From contig CAJNDS010002081.1 of NCBI GenBank assembly GCA_905221605.1, positions 366,476 to 378,975 of the forward strand: 12,500 nt of DNA, given 5' to 3'. Source of the stretch: Symbiodinium natans. Taxonomy: Eukaryota; Sar; Dinophyceae; Suessiales; Symbiodiniaceae. Shown piece after piece: positions 7,201 to 12,410 of the stretch. The translations under genes were made by a program, and so were the position numbers. The notes under the pieces are model-generated. The model saw only the letters and a list, made by a program, of their open reading frames with translations. It made no database searches and had not been told where the DNA came from. Within the stretch, counting starts at the first letter, position 1. The number at the start of each line of letters is the position of its first letter.

Positions 7201-10200
7201 TGGGAGATTTCCAAGGTGGTGGACTGTGGATCAGCGCCAAACCAGATGGGGAAGAAGTACTCAAACGACGCCGGCTACCTGATGGCACTCTACGGCTTGG
7301 ATGTGTCAAGGAGACCAAGAGGCAGTTTGTGACGTTCTCCCCTCATGTTCTACATGCAACCGAGTCATGGCGCGGGAATCGGATTAGCATCTCGGCGTAC
7401 ACTACGCGGCTGGCACCATGGGTGAATGATGTGGACCGGCATGAGCTTCAAACACATGGTTTCCGAATTGGCCACGGCATGCAGGCCCTGGCAGTGTCGG
7501 AGATCAATGGCGTCGAAGAAGTACTCAATGAAGATGCTGGACAAGTACAATTGCCCGACGGCGTCACCAAGACCGAGTACCAATCCTGGGAAGCAAAGAT
7601 TGCCAAATTCCACAAAGCGGCGGGGCATCCAACGAATCGGAACCTGGCAAGGATAGTCCAGGAGGCCAATCACCCCAGCTGGAAGGTTCAAGTTGCGCTA
7701 CGCCATTCGTGCCCAGCGTGCAAGAGCCTTCGACCTGGTGGGATGTCAGCAGGCCAAGTACCACCGGCCAGCACACATCACCAATATCAGGCTTGGGAAG
7801 CGGTAGCCGTGGATTCGGGTGAGTGGGTGCCTCCTGGAAAGAGAATCAAATGGAAGTTCCTCATGTTCATGGACGTGGCGACGAAGCTTCGAGTTGTGCA
7901 ACCGCTCTTCGAGTACAACTTCCTGGAAATGAGGGCGGAGACCGGAAAGGACCTGATGAAATCCTTTGCCGAACGTTGGCTAGGGTGTTATCCCAAGCCA
8001 AAAGTCGTCATCATGGACAGTGCCAAATCCTTTGTGTCGGAGGCTGTGGGTGAGTTCTTCTCCGACATCAATGTGATGACGCACTATGTGGCAGAAAAGG
8101 AACCATGGGCGAATGGAACAATCGAAGCGGCATTGCAGGATGTTAAGAGGACAGCTTCTGCGATAAGCTTGGATGATCCTCTACTACCACCGGATACAGT
8201 ACTGCAACTGTCCGTGGCGGCCTTGAATGCCACGGAATACACGGCAGGTTTTTCTGCTCACCAGTGGGCCTTCGGCAAGGCACATCGGGCCACCGATGAG
8301 GATATGCGGTCGTTTGCAAGCTCAGACCCAACGACGGACTTCGCCAAGATGGTCACAGCTCGCCAGCGAGCTGAAGAGGTAGCGCGACAAACACGTGCCC
8401 GTCGCACTCTTTCAAAACTTGGCAACACCACCGTTCGTCAGCCAGTCCGCGACTTTGCTCCTATGACACTGGTGAAGGTGTGGAGGAAGGTTTGGCCAAA
8501 AGAACAACATTCCGGTGCTCGTGGCGGCTTCAAGAAGTCAGGACGTCCACACTGGATAGGTCCTGGTCGTGTCATCTTCAACGAGATGTTGCCTCACCAG
8601 TCCAACGACAGCGATCGCAAGCATGTTGTCTGGGTTCTCATCGGGCACCAACTCCTGCGATGCTCTGTGCACAGTGTAAGACCTGTGGATGAAGTGGAAC
8701 GCTTCAAGTATGAGACCTCCGGAGAAGAAGACAGCTCGCGGTGGAGAACGCTGGCAGACATCCTCCCACGACGTGAATACCATGACCTGACAGATCAAGT
8801 ACCGGACCATGACGAGACGGAGCTACCAGGCCTTCCCCAGGAACCAGATCAGAGTACGATTGTCGCTCCTCCCAGACGAGTTCGAGGCAAGCAGGGACCA
8901 CCGCCCTTGACGATGGAAACAACTGGTGCCTCGAGTAGTACTACAACAACCAACGTCCCAGGACAGACATCACGACCCACTCTTCACGAAGGCCCAGAAC
9001 ATCCCACGCCTGAAGTTAATGTGTATGACCAGCCTGAAACAAAGAAGGCGAGAGTGGAAGAGGCATCATGGGTGGACGAGCTCTATGTCGAGGCCAAGCA
9101 TGAAGAGGAGGAGATGGACCTGAGCACCGCCATGGAGGAGGTGAACGATTTCCTTCGCATCGAGTTCGATGTGGAGTCACCTACATCCAACCGACAAAGG
9201 AAGATGTTGGAGCGCAACCCCATCGCCTACATGGTCAAGAAGATGCGAGACTCTGAGGTGAACATCTCCCGGTTGGCGCCTCATGAGAGGCAACTCTTTG
9301 CGAGAGCGAAGCTGAAGGAAGTCGACTCCTTCATCAAGAACGAGGCGGTCAGGAAATGCATGGACTCGCAGGAGATCAAGGAGGCCTATGACAGCGGTCG
9401 CATTGTGCGAGCAAGATGGGTTCTCACATGGAAACCCATTCCTCCTGAGGACCGTGAAGAAGCCGCCAAGGATGCTCTGGAGAATAAGGAGACGCTTCAC
9501 GACAAACGTGGACTACGCAAGGCCAAAGCAAGGATCGTCTTGCTTGGGTTTCAGCATCCGAATCTCCTGGATCCCTCCTTCAAGACATCGTCGCCCGTTC
9601 AATCAACACTTGGTCGAAACCTTCTGTACGTGATGGCGGCGCATCACCAATGGGACTTGGAAGGTCTGGACTTAGCGACGGCATTCCTCCAGACCATGCC
9701 GACGGAAGCTGACGAAGGCCTCTTCACGACGGGTGTGGAAGAACTTCGACAAGCACTCGGAGTCACGGAGGAAGGCGTGATGAAGATCCTGAAGAACATC
9801 TATGGATCGACAACGGCGCCTAGAGGATTGTGGTTGGACCTTCACAAGAAGCTGACAGCTCTGGGTGCAGTACCAGTGATGGGCGAGCGATGCCTGTGGA
9901 TCTGGCTCTCCAAAACCGAACGGGACGGTGATCTTCCACGAGTCATTGGAGCAATGGGAGGTCACGTTGATGATTTTCATCGGATTGGAGATCAAAATTC
10001 TGCAGAATGGTTGGATATCAAGGCCAAGATCGATGCTGCCTACAAGTGGGGGATGGCCAAAGTGGGAAACTACCGCCACGCTGGCACCGATGTATCCACT
10101 CAAGTGGACTCCAAGGGACACAAGAAGATTGTCGTGGACCAGGAGTACTACATCGAGGGCCTCCAGGACATTGACATCGATCCAGATCGCCTTCGACAAG

Positions 10201-11108
10201 ATGGACCTCTACAACCACGAGAGCTTGCGGCATGTCGCACGGCACTTGGAGCTCTTCAGTGGTTGGCTGTGCAAAGCCAACCACAGCTGTGCAGCAGGTG
10301 CAACCTGCTCCTGACGGAAGCTGTGGCTGCAGGCACGCTCCAGACGGCTCGTGAGATCCAACAGATGATAGCGGAAGTTCGGCACGAGTCCTACAAGCTG
10401 GAGTTCTTCAAGTTTCCGACGGCTCGACACTGGACCGAGCTCACCTTCATATCCATGGGAGATCAGGCCCACGGCAACCGAAGCAAAGGTGACAGCACCG
10501 GTGGACTGTTGACGCTAGTGGCTGGACCTGAAGCGGCACAAGGCAAGGTGTGTCCAATGTGCCTGGTGTCGTGGAGAACATGGAAGCTACAAAGAAAAGC
10601 TCTAGGCTCCAACGACGCGGAAGTGCAGAGCATTTACGAGGCTGAGGACCAGAACTTCAGAGTCCGTCTTCTGTGGACAGAGATGCATGGTGCTGGGACG
10701 TCTATGGCCACTCGCAGCAACTTGGTGCAGGACAAGGAAAGTCAAGTACTACGTGTCCGCGGCATCCTCTGCACAGATTCCAAAGGTGGATACGACGCCC
10801 TGGAAAGAAACGAGTCGCCCCTTCTTGGGCTCTCAAACATGAGGGCAGCACTTCAAGCCTTTGCACTACGCGACAACCTCAAGCGAGTCAACTGCGAGTT
10901 GCGATGGTTGGCTTCCGACTACGACCTTGCCGATGCCATGACAAAGAAGAGAGCAGAAAGCAGAGTTGGGTTGATGAAATTTTTGAAGACATGGCTATGG
11001 AGCATAGCTTTTGATCCCAACTTCGTTTCTGCAAAACGAAATAAGAAGCACGGTCGTACAGCAGCAAGCCGTGTTGATCAGTACTTGAGGACCCAAGGCG
11101 CAACCTGA
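2895..11108 (+). CDS. Gag-Pol polyprotein of a copia-type element, 2737 aa
   Basis: One uninterrupted frame encodes all element functions. In order (approximate residues): Gag 1-430; zinc knuckle C434-C437-H441-C446; Lys/Gly-rich basic segment 451-515; aspartic protease with D553-S-G at the active site; a frame-disturbed linker 765-998; methyltransferase-like region 1035-1258; acidic linker 1270-1315; 2-oxoglutarate-oxygenase-like region 1325-1509; integrase 1565-1935; reverse transcriptase 2135-2422 with D2259 and H2357-V-D-D; RNase H 2515-2700. The protease would cut the precursor inside virus-like particles in the cytoplasm; RT and RNase H make cDNA and integrase inserts it. ATG 2895 was chosen because it is the first ATG of the frame after the leader and the Gag-like sequence starts there. 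Typical copia polyproteins are about 1300-1500 aa, so this one carries roughly twice the usual content. No internal stop separates gag from pol, so the mechanism that keeps Gag in excess is not evident. Confidence 0.95.
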   Translation: MADSKEAGSIPTWDGAARGWRRYTREVAWFVQATPTHKRRYCASRLMSRLTGPARLLAMSWSRVAFDGEDGTRRLLQQLAASPLVRRSLPNAAAICQQYFSFKRAPNETMGNFLVRETLVQEEFTEALIRLHEEKLGITQADRDFGLPKVESWKDDDWRHADWWWYGEEEDDDDQPEGDPREADQPDEERATQEERPEGAPHDDARPPERGATGSSPSHRDGQATIDAGDGGSQGRHSTSPPLRAIDELSVADSFIMSVLRGWRLLQAAGLTPEEVRDILSSTRNSLDYETVAQALQGLWDEQLLGQRYRPQGHHAFATIAESADAFYHDYNDEWWDGEDEWWDEQAYYAGWECEDHSWSPWLESDEHAYQVAAPETTPQDDEKYREAQQAEQIAEQLAAESHRSWTEAQKATQALRRDRGFGAHTTTTAGVRCFICNGSHFARDCPDRGHPAWKGHGKGAGKKGYYQHLDDYYIGKGKSKHPPKGKGKKGYWLEGNAIFRKGKNKGKTKDSGSRSVNAYSNELFLGGLEVSEAMESSPSPPSNTEPHRGMLDSGATASAAPEAVVKGLVKAVLQCDRSARIELEQYARPFFRFGNGKWSRALGRTTISSSVSGSSRSFSLYTLPNPPEYYSSHFDSASLVPVLIGMDFIGPQGVGMIVDFGTGLAMNSKDESPQIYNLETNKKGHYVLDIVQYLTQGATNREGQALVVVHKNPPNDTPLLEHHVLELGTAWFDMTATDHVTDEQLALSRTRIWELYQRSMSLRHGTASTASSAQMCGPTVAPLFSSTSPSRTQLDGGDDPSALHARRHDPPEGEGQEQSETPGSRSLGISGPSRPSISQGDMALLRPTSTRSSSVQRSRSVDTLRSVRFEASVRAESGITCSNHRKQEPGHGAENVGGASTPHEGPQADGDNLSSHATPDRRRGGSEDGDHGAHGDGYQDLGSADTVHSDHDDTDTRTGLQWRNESGARDTQQLDGDDRCPGRRPGHGIRAGEPRLNGMVKPVTNATAKRVMAFATMMAAATTSLLTGLHLHERDGLWEVACAPHSWLSQSAEQHSLKPRRINLNTGYDLYKPETWIRLQQLRRVRRPRKIWLSLPCTKWCPWTSVNFNTPEKQDRLESDRRRERRMLWNMNQFVKNTFEEDPETELYYEWPHPCYGWKQQPLVDLEEHFEKIGVPWLACRVDGCNYGLRNQDDDTFIRKKWLIRTTDERFHKTFRAKVCPGNHQHCTIQGAETARSAYYPWRMVQAFTRFWRDQMVPTRHCHLLHRADDLPALQEMFDASDDEPDVAETFEECPEDDEIVQENNTGHDMMEMERLTVENMARQARLQANFTFDALENILMYAMMNVKDQAGNVKRWSSQVCSRLILGAYSHGAFSGITKSTFDNKELTKYINEFFHHHCPEHRYSSLMVCLNSKTLPHQDHHNLKQSSSVLLCVGDFQGGGLWISAKPDGEEVLKRRRLPDGTLRLGCVKETKRQFVTFSPHVLHATESWRGNRISISAYTTRLAPWVNDVDRHELQTHGFRIGHGMQALAVSEINGVEEVLNEDAGQVQLPDGVTKTEYQSWEAKIAKFHKAAGHPTNRNLARIVQEANHPSWKVQVALRHSCPACKSLRPGGMSAGQVPPASTHHQYQAWEAVAVDSGEWVPPGKRIKWKFLMFMDVATKLRVVQPLFEYNFLEMRAETGKDLMKSFAERWLGCYPKPKVVIMDSAKSFVSEAVGEFFSDINVMTHYVAEKEPWANGTIEAALQDVKRTASAISLDDPLLPPDTVLQLSVAALNATEYTAGFSAHQWAFGKAHRATDEDMRSFASSDPTTDFAKMVTARQRAEEVARQTRARRTLSKLGNTTVRQPVRDFAPMTLVKVWRKVWPKEQHSGARGGFKKSGRPHWIGPGRVIFNEMLPHQSNDSDRKHVVWVLIGHQLLRCSVHSVRPVDEVERFKYETSGEEDSSRWRTLADILPRREYHDLTDQVPDHDETELPGLPQEPDQSTIVAPPRRVRGKQGPPPLTMETTGASSSTTTTNVPGQTSRPTLHEGPEHPTPEVNVYDQPETKKARVEEASWVDELYVEAKHEEEEMDLSTAMEEVNDFLRIEFDVESPTSNRQRKMLERNPIAYMVKKMRDSEVNISRLAPHERQLFARAKLKEVDSFIKNEAVRKCMDSQEIKEAYDSGRIVRARWVLTWKPIPPEDREEAAKDALENKETLHDKRGLRKAKARIVLLGFQHPNLLDPSFKTSSPVQSTLGRNLLYVMAAHHQWDLEGLDLATAFLQTMPTEADEGLFTTGVEELRQALGVTEEGVMKILKNIYGSTTAPRGLWLDLHKKLTALGAVPVMGERCLWIWLSKTERDGDLPRVIGAMGGHVDDFHRIGDQNSAEWLDIKAKIDAAYKWGMAKVGNYRHAGTDVSTQVDSKGHKKIVVDQEYYIEGLQDIDIDPDRLRQDGPLQPRELAACRTALGALQWLAVQSQPQLCSRCNLLLTEAVAAGTLQTAREIQQMIAEVRHESYKLEFFKFPTARHWTELTFISMGDQAHGNRSKGDSTGGLLTLVAGPEAAQGKVCPMCLVSWRTWKLQRKALGSNDAEVQSIYEAEDQNFRVRLLWTEMHGAGTSMATRSNLVQDKESQVLRVRGILCTDSKGGYDALERNESPLLGLSNMRAALQAFALRDNLKRVNCELRWLASDYDLADAMTKKRAESRVGLMKFLKTWLWSIAFDPNFVSAKRNKKHGRTAASRVDQYLRTQGAT
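4245..4439 (+). other. Lys/Gly-rich basic segment of Gag
   Basis: Repeated GKGK, KGKGKKG and GKNKGK motifs make a strongly basic, probably disordered tail directly after the zinc knuckle. Inference: nonspecific RNA binding that supports nucleocapsid function. Confidence 0.75.
4527..4919 (+). other. Retroviral-type aspartic protease domain
   Basis: The active-site motif MLDSGAT lies at residues 551-557 (catalytic D553), and VLIGMDFIG near 643-651 corresponds to the C-terminal hydrophobic-Gly motif of retropepsins. The enzyme would work as a dimer and process the polyprotein. It sits after the nucleocapsid region, as in all copia elements. Confidence 0.88.
5186..5281 (+). pseudogene. Short coding-like stretch in the third frame of the polyprotein
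   Basis: In the frame starting 2 nt after the polyprotein codons, this stretch reads as an aromatic, domain-like peptide including SFFSSDVWAN and FVNFPFSDPA. It stops at TGA 5279-5281. 23 of 31 codons end in G or C in this frame, against 14 of 30 in the polyprotein frame over almost the same bases, where the product is Ser/Thr-rich and featureless. I infer an ancestral coding frame displaced by an indel near 5190. Alternatively the frame is reached by recoding. Confidence 0.5.
5281..5886 (+). CDS. Overlapping 201-codon ORF in the +1 frame inside gag-pol
   Basis: This ATG-initiated ORF lies wholly inside the polyprotein gene. It looks more protein-like than the host frame: 22 of its first 25 codons after ATG end in G or C, against 14 of 26 in the polyprotein frame. 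It has an N-terminal YTLDG segment, a Lys/Ala-rich stretch (18-26), a possible zinc-binding part (C50, H54, H64, H69, C70, C73) around a GQWTHCAVCDLRL motif, and a helical region (about 98-141) with PTATIC and EEVL, then a Pro/Thr-rich tail. I recall similar sequence inside other dinoflagellate copia polyproteins, but cannot verify that. It is either a segment of the ancestral polyprotein displaced by indels, or an accessory protein reached by recoding or reinitiation. Its ATG overlaps the TGA of the third-frame stretch (TGATG at 5279-5283). Confidence 0.55.
   Translation: MAATTPQLYTLDGTILPKAKAKSKARPLDPARSVSADPRDPRSAKETWPCFGRHLPDRAASNAHGQWTHCAVCDLRLQYVPRVGSHAQTTESKNPGMVRRMLEELRPLMKDHKPTATICRHMQRRIDAEEVLRTAITEHMATATRTSAAPTPSTPTTMTPTPGQGYNGGTSPEPETPNSWMVMTDAQGDDLATAYAQENQG
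5997..6668 (+). other. DNA cytosine methyltransferase-like region (degenerate candidate)
   Basis: In order, this part shows EVACAPHSWLS (1040-1050), where a SAM-binding motif I would lie; SLPCTKWCPW (1095-1104), resembling motif IV with Pro-Cys 1097-1098 at the position of the catalytic PC; YEWP (E1151), resembling motif VI; RVDGCNYGLRNQ followed by RKKWLIRTTD (from R1182), resembling motif VIII; and a Cys/His cluster (C1221, H1225, H1227, C1228) before a SAYYP...M block. Order and rough spacing fit C5-methyltransferases. However, motif I lacks the glycines and PCT replaces PCQ, so activity is uncertain. Cytosine methyltransferases inside retrotransposons have been reported from Symbiodinium and Klebsormidium, to my knowledge. 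It might instead be an unrelated dinoflagellate-specific domain. Confidence 0.4.
6867..7421 (+). other. Fe(II)/2-oxoglutarate oxygenase-like region
   Basis: A conserved iron-binding triad and cosubstrate residue can be read: H1420-Q-D1422 in LPHQDHHN, distal H1487 in HVLHATESWRGNR, and R1496 nine residues later, where these enzymes bind the 2-oxoglutarate carboxylate. GDFQGGGLWI (about 1439-1448) lies on a predicted strand between them, and ISISAYT closes the core. The spacing resembles AlkB, prolyl-hydroxylase and TET/JBP families; I cannot say which. By context it sits between a methyltransferase-like part and integrase, so nucleic acid is a plausible substrate, but a protein substrate cannot be excluded. 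Confidence 0.55.
7587..8699 (+). other. Integrase domain (copia type)
   Basis: The N-terminal zinc site is H1573-X4-H1578-X27-C1606-X2-C1609. The catalytic core has D1640 (VAVDSGEW), D1708 (IMDSAKSF) and E1744 (GTIEAAL); the last two are exactly 35 residues apart, the DD35E hallmark. The C-terminal part (about 1850-1935, WIGPGRVIF...VHSVRPV) looks like the SH3-like DNA-binding domain. The enzyme joins the cDNA ends to host DNA; the GAATC duplication at the element ends is its product. Confidence 0.93.
9297..10160 (+). other. Reverse transcriptase domain (RVT_2 type)
   Basis: Family landmarks are in order: RARWVLTWKP, KARIVLLGFQHP, SSPVQS, the first catalytic Asp in LDLATAFLQ (D2259), NIYGSTTAPRGLW (equivalent of LYGLKQAPRAW), and the catalytic pair in GGHVDDFHRIG (D2359, D2360). 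The usual Tyr or Phe before VDD is His here, which I associate with dinoflagellate copia elements. The enzyme copies element RNA into cDNA from the tRNA primer. Confidence 0.93.
10437..10994 (+). other. RNase H domain
   Basis: Acidic residues expected of RNase H are present: D2523 (SMGDQAHGN), E2576 (SNDAEVQS), D2628 (CTDSKGG) and D2680 (SDYDLADAMTKK, the copia signature near the C-terminus). A CPMC pair lies between the first two. About 36 further residues, many basic, follow before the stop. Confidence 0.9.
11051..11071 (+). repeat. Near-copy of the LTR start inside the 3' end of the ORF
   Basis: CGGTCGTACAGCAGCAAGCC matches CGATCGTACAGCAGTCAGCC at 11141-11160 except at three positions (18 of 21 over the full stretch). 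The two lie 90 bp apart. It may be a duplicated terminal motif, a recognition sequence, or chance. Confidence 0.5.
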
Positions 11109-11135
11109 TGCGTCTGATCTTTTCTTTAGGGCTGG
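11109..11135 (+). promoter_or_regulatory. Short 3' leader with a weak polypurine tract
   Basis: Only 27 nt separate the stop from the 3' LTR. Where a polypurine tract for plus-strand priming is expected, there is a pyrimidine run and then TTTAGGGCTGG, with only AGGG as purines. It contains one exact telomeric heptamer (11125-11131). Priming may use a non-standard site. Confidence 0.35.
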
Positions 11136-11349
11136 TGCAGCGATCGTACAGCAGTCAGCCGCATCAGTCATGTGAACATGTGAGTTCATGTGGGCCGTTA
11201 CCGCTCAAGGTAAGGGGCCCCTTTTCCTTACTGGTTTAGCCAGGCGTAGGAACCGATCTGAGTGATCGTACATGTCAAAACAGTGCGTTGTGCACTTACG
11301 TTGTGACTGAGCCCAATCGCTTCGAGCTACCCTGTGTGACTTTGCTGCA
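11136..11349 (+). repeat. 3' long terminal repeat
   Basis: Identical in length and, by direct reading, in every base to the 5' LTR; the offset is 8654 throughout. It would supply the 3' end of the transcript. No AATAAA is present. Confidence 0.95.
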
Positions 11350-11354
11350 GAATC
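11350..11354. repeat. Target site duplication, right copy (GAATC)
   Basis: Matches 2477-2481. Removing the element and one copy reconstitutes a continuous host sequence across the AT-rich stretch. Confidence 0.93.
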
Positions 11355-11388
11355 CTTCAATCGGAACTGCTACTCTTTGGTGTAGTGG

Positions 11389-11488
11389 AACCCTAAACCC
11401 TAAACCCCAATCCCTAAACCCTAAACCCTAAACCCTAAACCCTAAACCCTAAACCCTAAACCCTAAACCCTAAACCCTGAACCCCAAT
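11389..11488 (-). repeat. Telomere-like array, CCCTAAA orientation
   Basis: About thirteen CCCTAAA units with a few CCCCAA and CCCTGAA variants at both edges. Confidence 0.95.
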
Positions 11489-11508
11489 CTTAAAACCTCC
11501 CAAAATAG

Positions 11509-11584
11509 GTGCGCCTTCTGCCAGGATCTGACCGCAGCCTGCCAGGGCCAATGGCAGACCGAGATGTTCCAAGCACCCTGCCAG
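11509..11584 (+). other. Exon-like open segment, Cys-rich (speculative)
   Basis: After AAAATAG, one frame reads CAFCQDLTAACQGQWQTEMF... with five Cys in 25 residues, ending CCTGCCAG|GCCAAC, a possible GC donor. Entering with one base, it continues the phase left by the segment ending at 2180. No family is recognised. Confidence 0.22.
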
Positions 11585-11589
11585 GCCAA

Positions 11590-11723
11590 CAACCCTAAAC
11601 CCTAAACCCTCAACCCTCAACCCTAAACCCTAAACCCTAAACCCTAAACCCTAAACCCTAAACCCTGAACCCTAAACCCTGAACCCTGAACCTTAAACCC
11701 TAAACCCTAAACCCTAAACCCTA
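11590..11723 (-). repeat. Telomere-like array, CCCTAAA orientation
   Basis: About nineteen units, mostly CCCTAAA, with CCCTCAA and CCCTGAA variants clustered near the left end and in the middle. Confidence 0.95.
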
Positions 11724-11854
11724 CATCGGTGTTGGCAGATTGTAGTGCTTGCCGCATCTCTGTGGGCTTCGATGGCTGTAGGGGAGATTCTCTGAGTCAT
11801 GGTCCCTTCGGAGGTACCCGACAATGGCTTTTCTTCCTTCTCTTTTTCCGCGTA
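11724..11854. other. Spacer with open frames
   Basis: After TGTTGGCAG, one frame encodes a short hydrophobic peptide (IVVLAASLWASMAVGEIL) before a TGA. Another frame is open and Cys-containing. A pyrimidine-rich TTTTTCCGCGTAG precedes the next array and could be an acceptor. No gene is called. Confidence 0.3.
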
Positions 11855-11955
11855 GGTTTAGGGTTTAAGGTTTAGGGTTTAGGGTTGGGTGGGGGGGGGG
11901 GGGGGGGGGCGTGGAGGTTTGGGGTTTGGGGTTTAGGGTTTAGGGATTAGGGCTT
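11855..11955 (+). repeat. Degenerate telomere-like array with an internal G19 tract
   Basis: A few TTTAGGG/TTTAAGG units are followed by 19 consecutive G (11891-11909), then TTTGGGG, TTTAGGG and ATTAGGG units. The G-run may be hard to sequence exactly. Confidence 0.85.
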
Positions 11956-12038
11956 AAAGCCCACAGGCCCCGGCCTCCTTTGCGTACGGCAGCGATCTCA
12001 GTCGCCGGGTGGTGCTTGCAGCTGTTTGGCCTCTTGCT

Positions 12039-12060
12039 GGGTTTAGGGTTTAGGGTTTAG
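12039..12060 (+). repeat. Short telomere-like array, TTTAGGG orientation
   Basis: Three TTTAGGG units directly before the 57-bp tandem repeat. Confidence 0.85.
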
Positions 12061-12085
12061 GCTTGCGCGTGGAATAGGTGCGAAG

Positions 12086-12187
12086 GGCCAGAGCATCCAT
12101 GCCCGCACGATGATTACGTCCATGCTGCCAGTGCGTGGGAATGGCCAGGGCATCCATGCCCGCGCGATGAGTAGGTCCATGTTGCAA
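12086..12187. repeat. 57-bp tandem repeat, about two copies
   Basis: GGCCAGAGCATCCATGCCCG at 12086 recurs as GGCCAGGGCATCCATGCCCG at 12143. The match continues through CGATGA...GTCCATG(C/T)TGC, with a 57-bp offset. A 91-codon minus-strand frame crosses it and repeats HRAGMDALA as a consequence; it is not called as a gene. Confidence 0.75.
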
Positions 12188-12326
12188 GTTTGCTTCCTGG
12201 ATGCGACCGCTGGGGTTGGTCAAAAGACACGTTTCGCTGCGCCTGCCACGATTTCCTGCATTCCCCTGACCCCGTTCTCTAACACGATTTGTTTTGGGGG
12301 TATTTTTTTCAGCGCTGCGCGCCAAA
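12188..12326. other. Host sequence without a recognised gene
   Basis: Unique sequence with a T-rich tract and CAG at about 12304-12312 (TTTTTTTCAG-like), possibly an acceptor. Nothing else was recognised. Confidence 0.4.
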
Positions 12327-12410
12327 GTTTAAAGTTTAAGGTTTGGACTTGGGGGGTTACGTTTAGGGTTTAGGGTTTGGAGTTGGGGCTTAAGGTTTGG
12401 GGTTTCGGGG
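12327..12410 (+). repeat. Degenerate telomere-like array, TTTAGGG orientation
   Basis: TTTAAAG, TTTAAGG, TTTGGAC, TTTAGGG and TTTGGGG units, more decayed than other arrays. 12411-12500 beyond it shows no recognised feature. Confidence 0.75.

Larger units (their letters stand above)
2482..11349 (+). mobile_element. Complete Ty1/copia-type LTR retrotransposon, 8868 bp
   Basis: The element has two identical 214-bp LTRs, TG...CA ends, a 5-bp GAATC target duplication, a candidate primer-binding site 1 nt inside the 5' LTR, and one open gag-pol frame with protease, integrase, RT and RNase H catalytic residues in place. Integrase precedes RT, which defines the copia (Pseudoviridae) order. It is longer than the usual copia element of about 5 kb because roughly 800-900 codons lie between protease and integrase. 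LTR identity and the intact ORF point to a very recent insertion. It sits among telomere-like arrays. Confidence 0.96.

Noticed and set aside
9672-10199. 175-codon minus-strand frame opposite reverse transcriptase
   Set aside because: It lies over the conserved RT motifs of the + strand, so constraint there explains its openness.
60-12187. Relationship between the left minisatellite (60-204) and the right 57-bp repeat (12086-12187)
   Set aside because: Similar unit length and a shared GAGCATC are the only common points; the rest of the units do not align.
12050-12373. Overlapping frames of 91 (-) and 87 (+) codons
   Set aside because: They translate the 57-bp tandem repeat and flanking array; no domain is seen and neither frame has better coding character.
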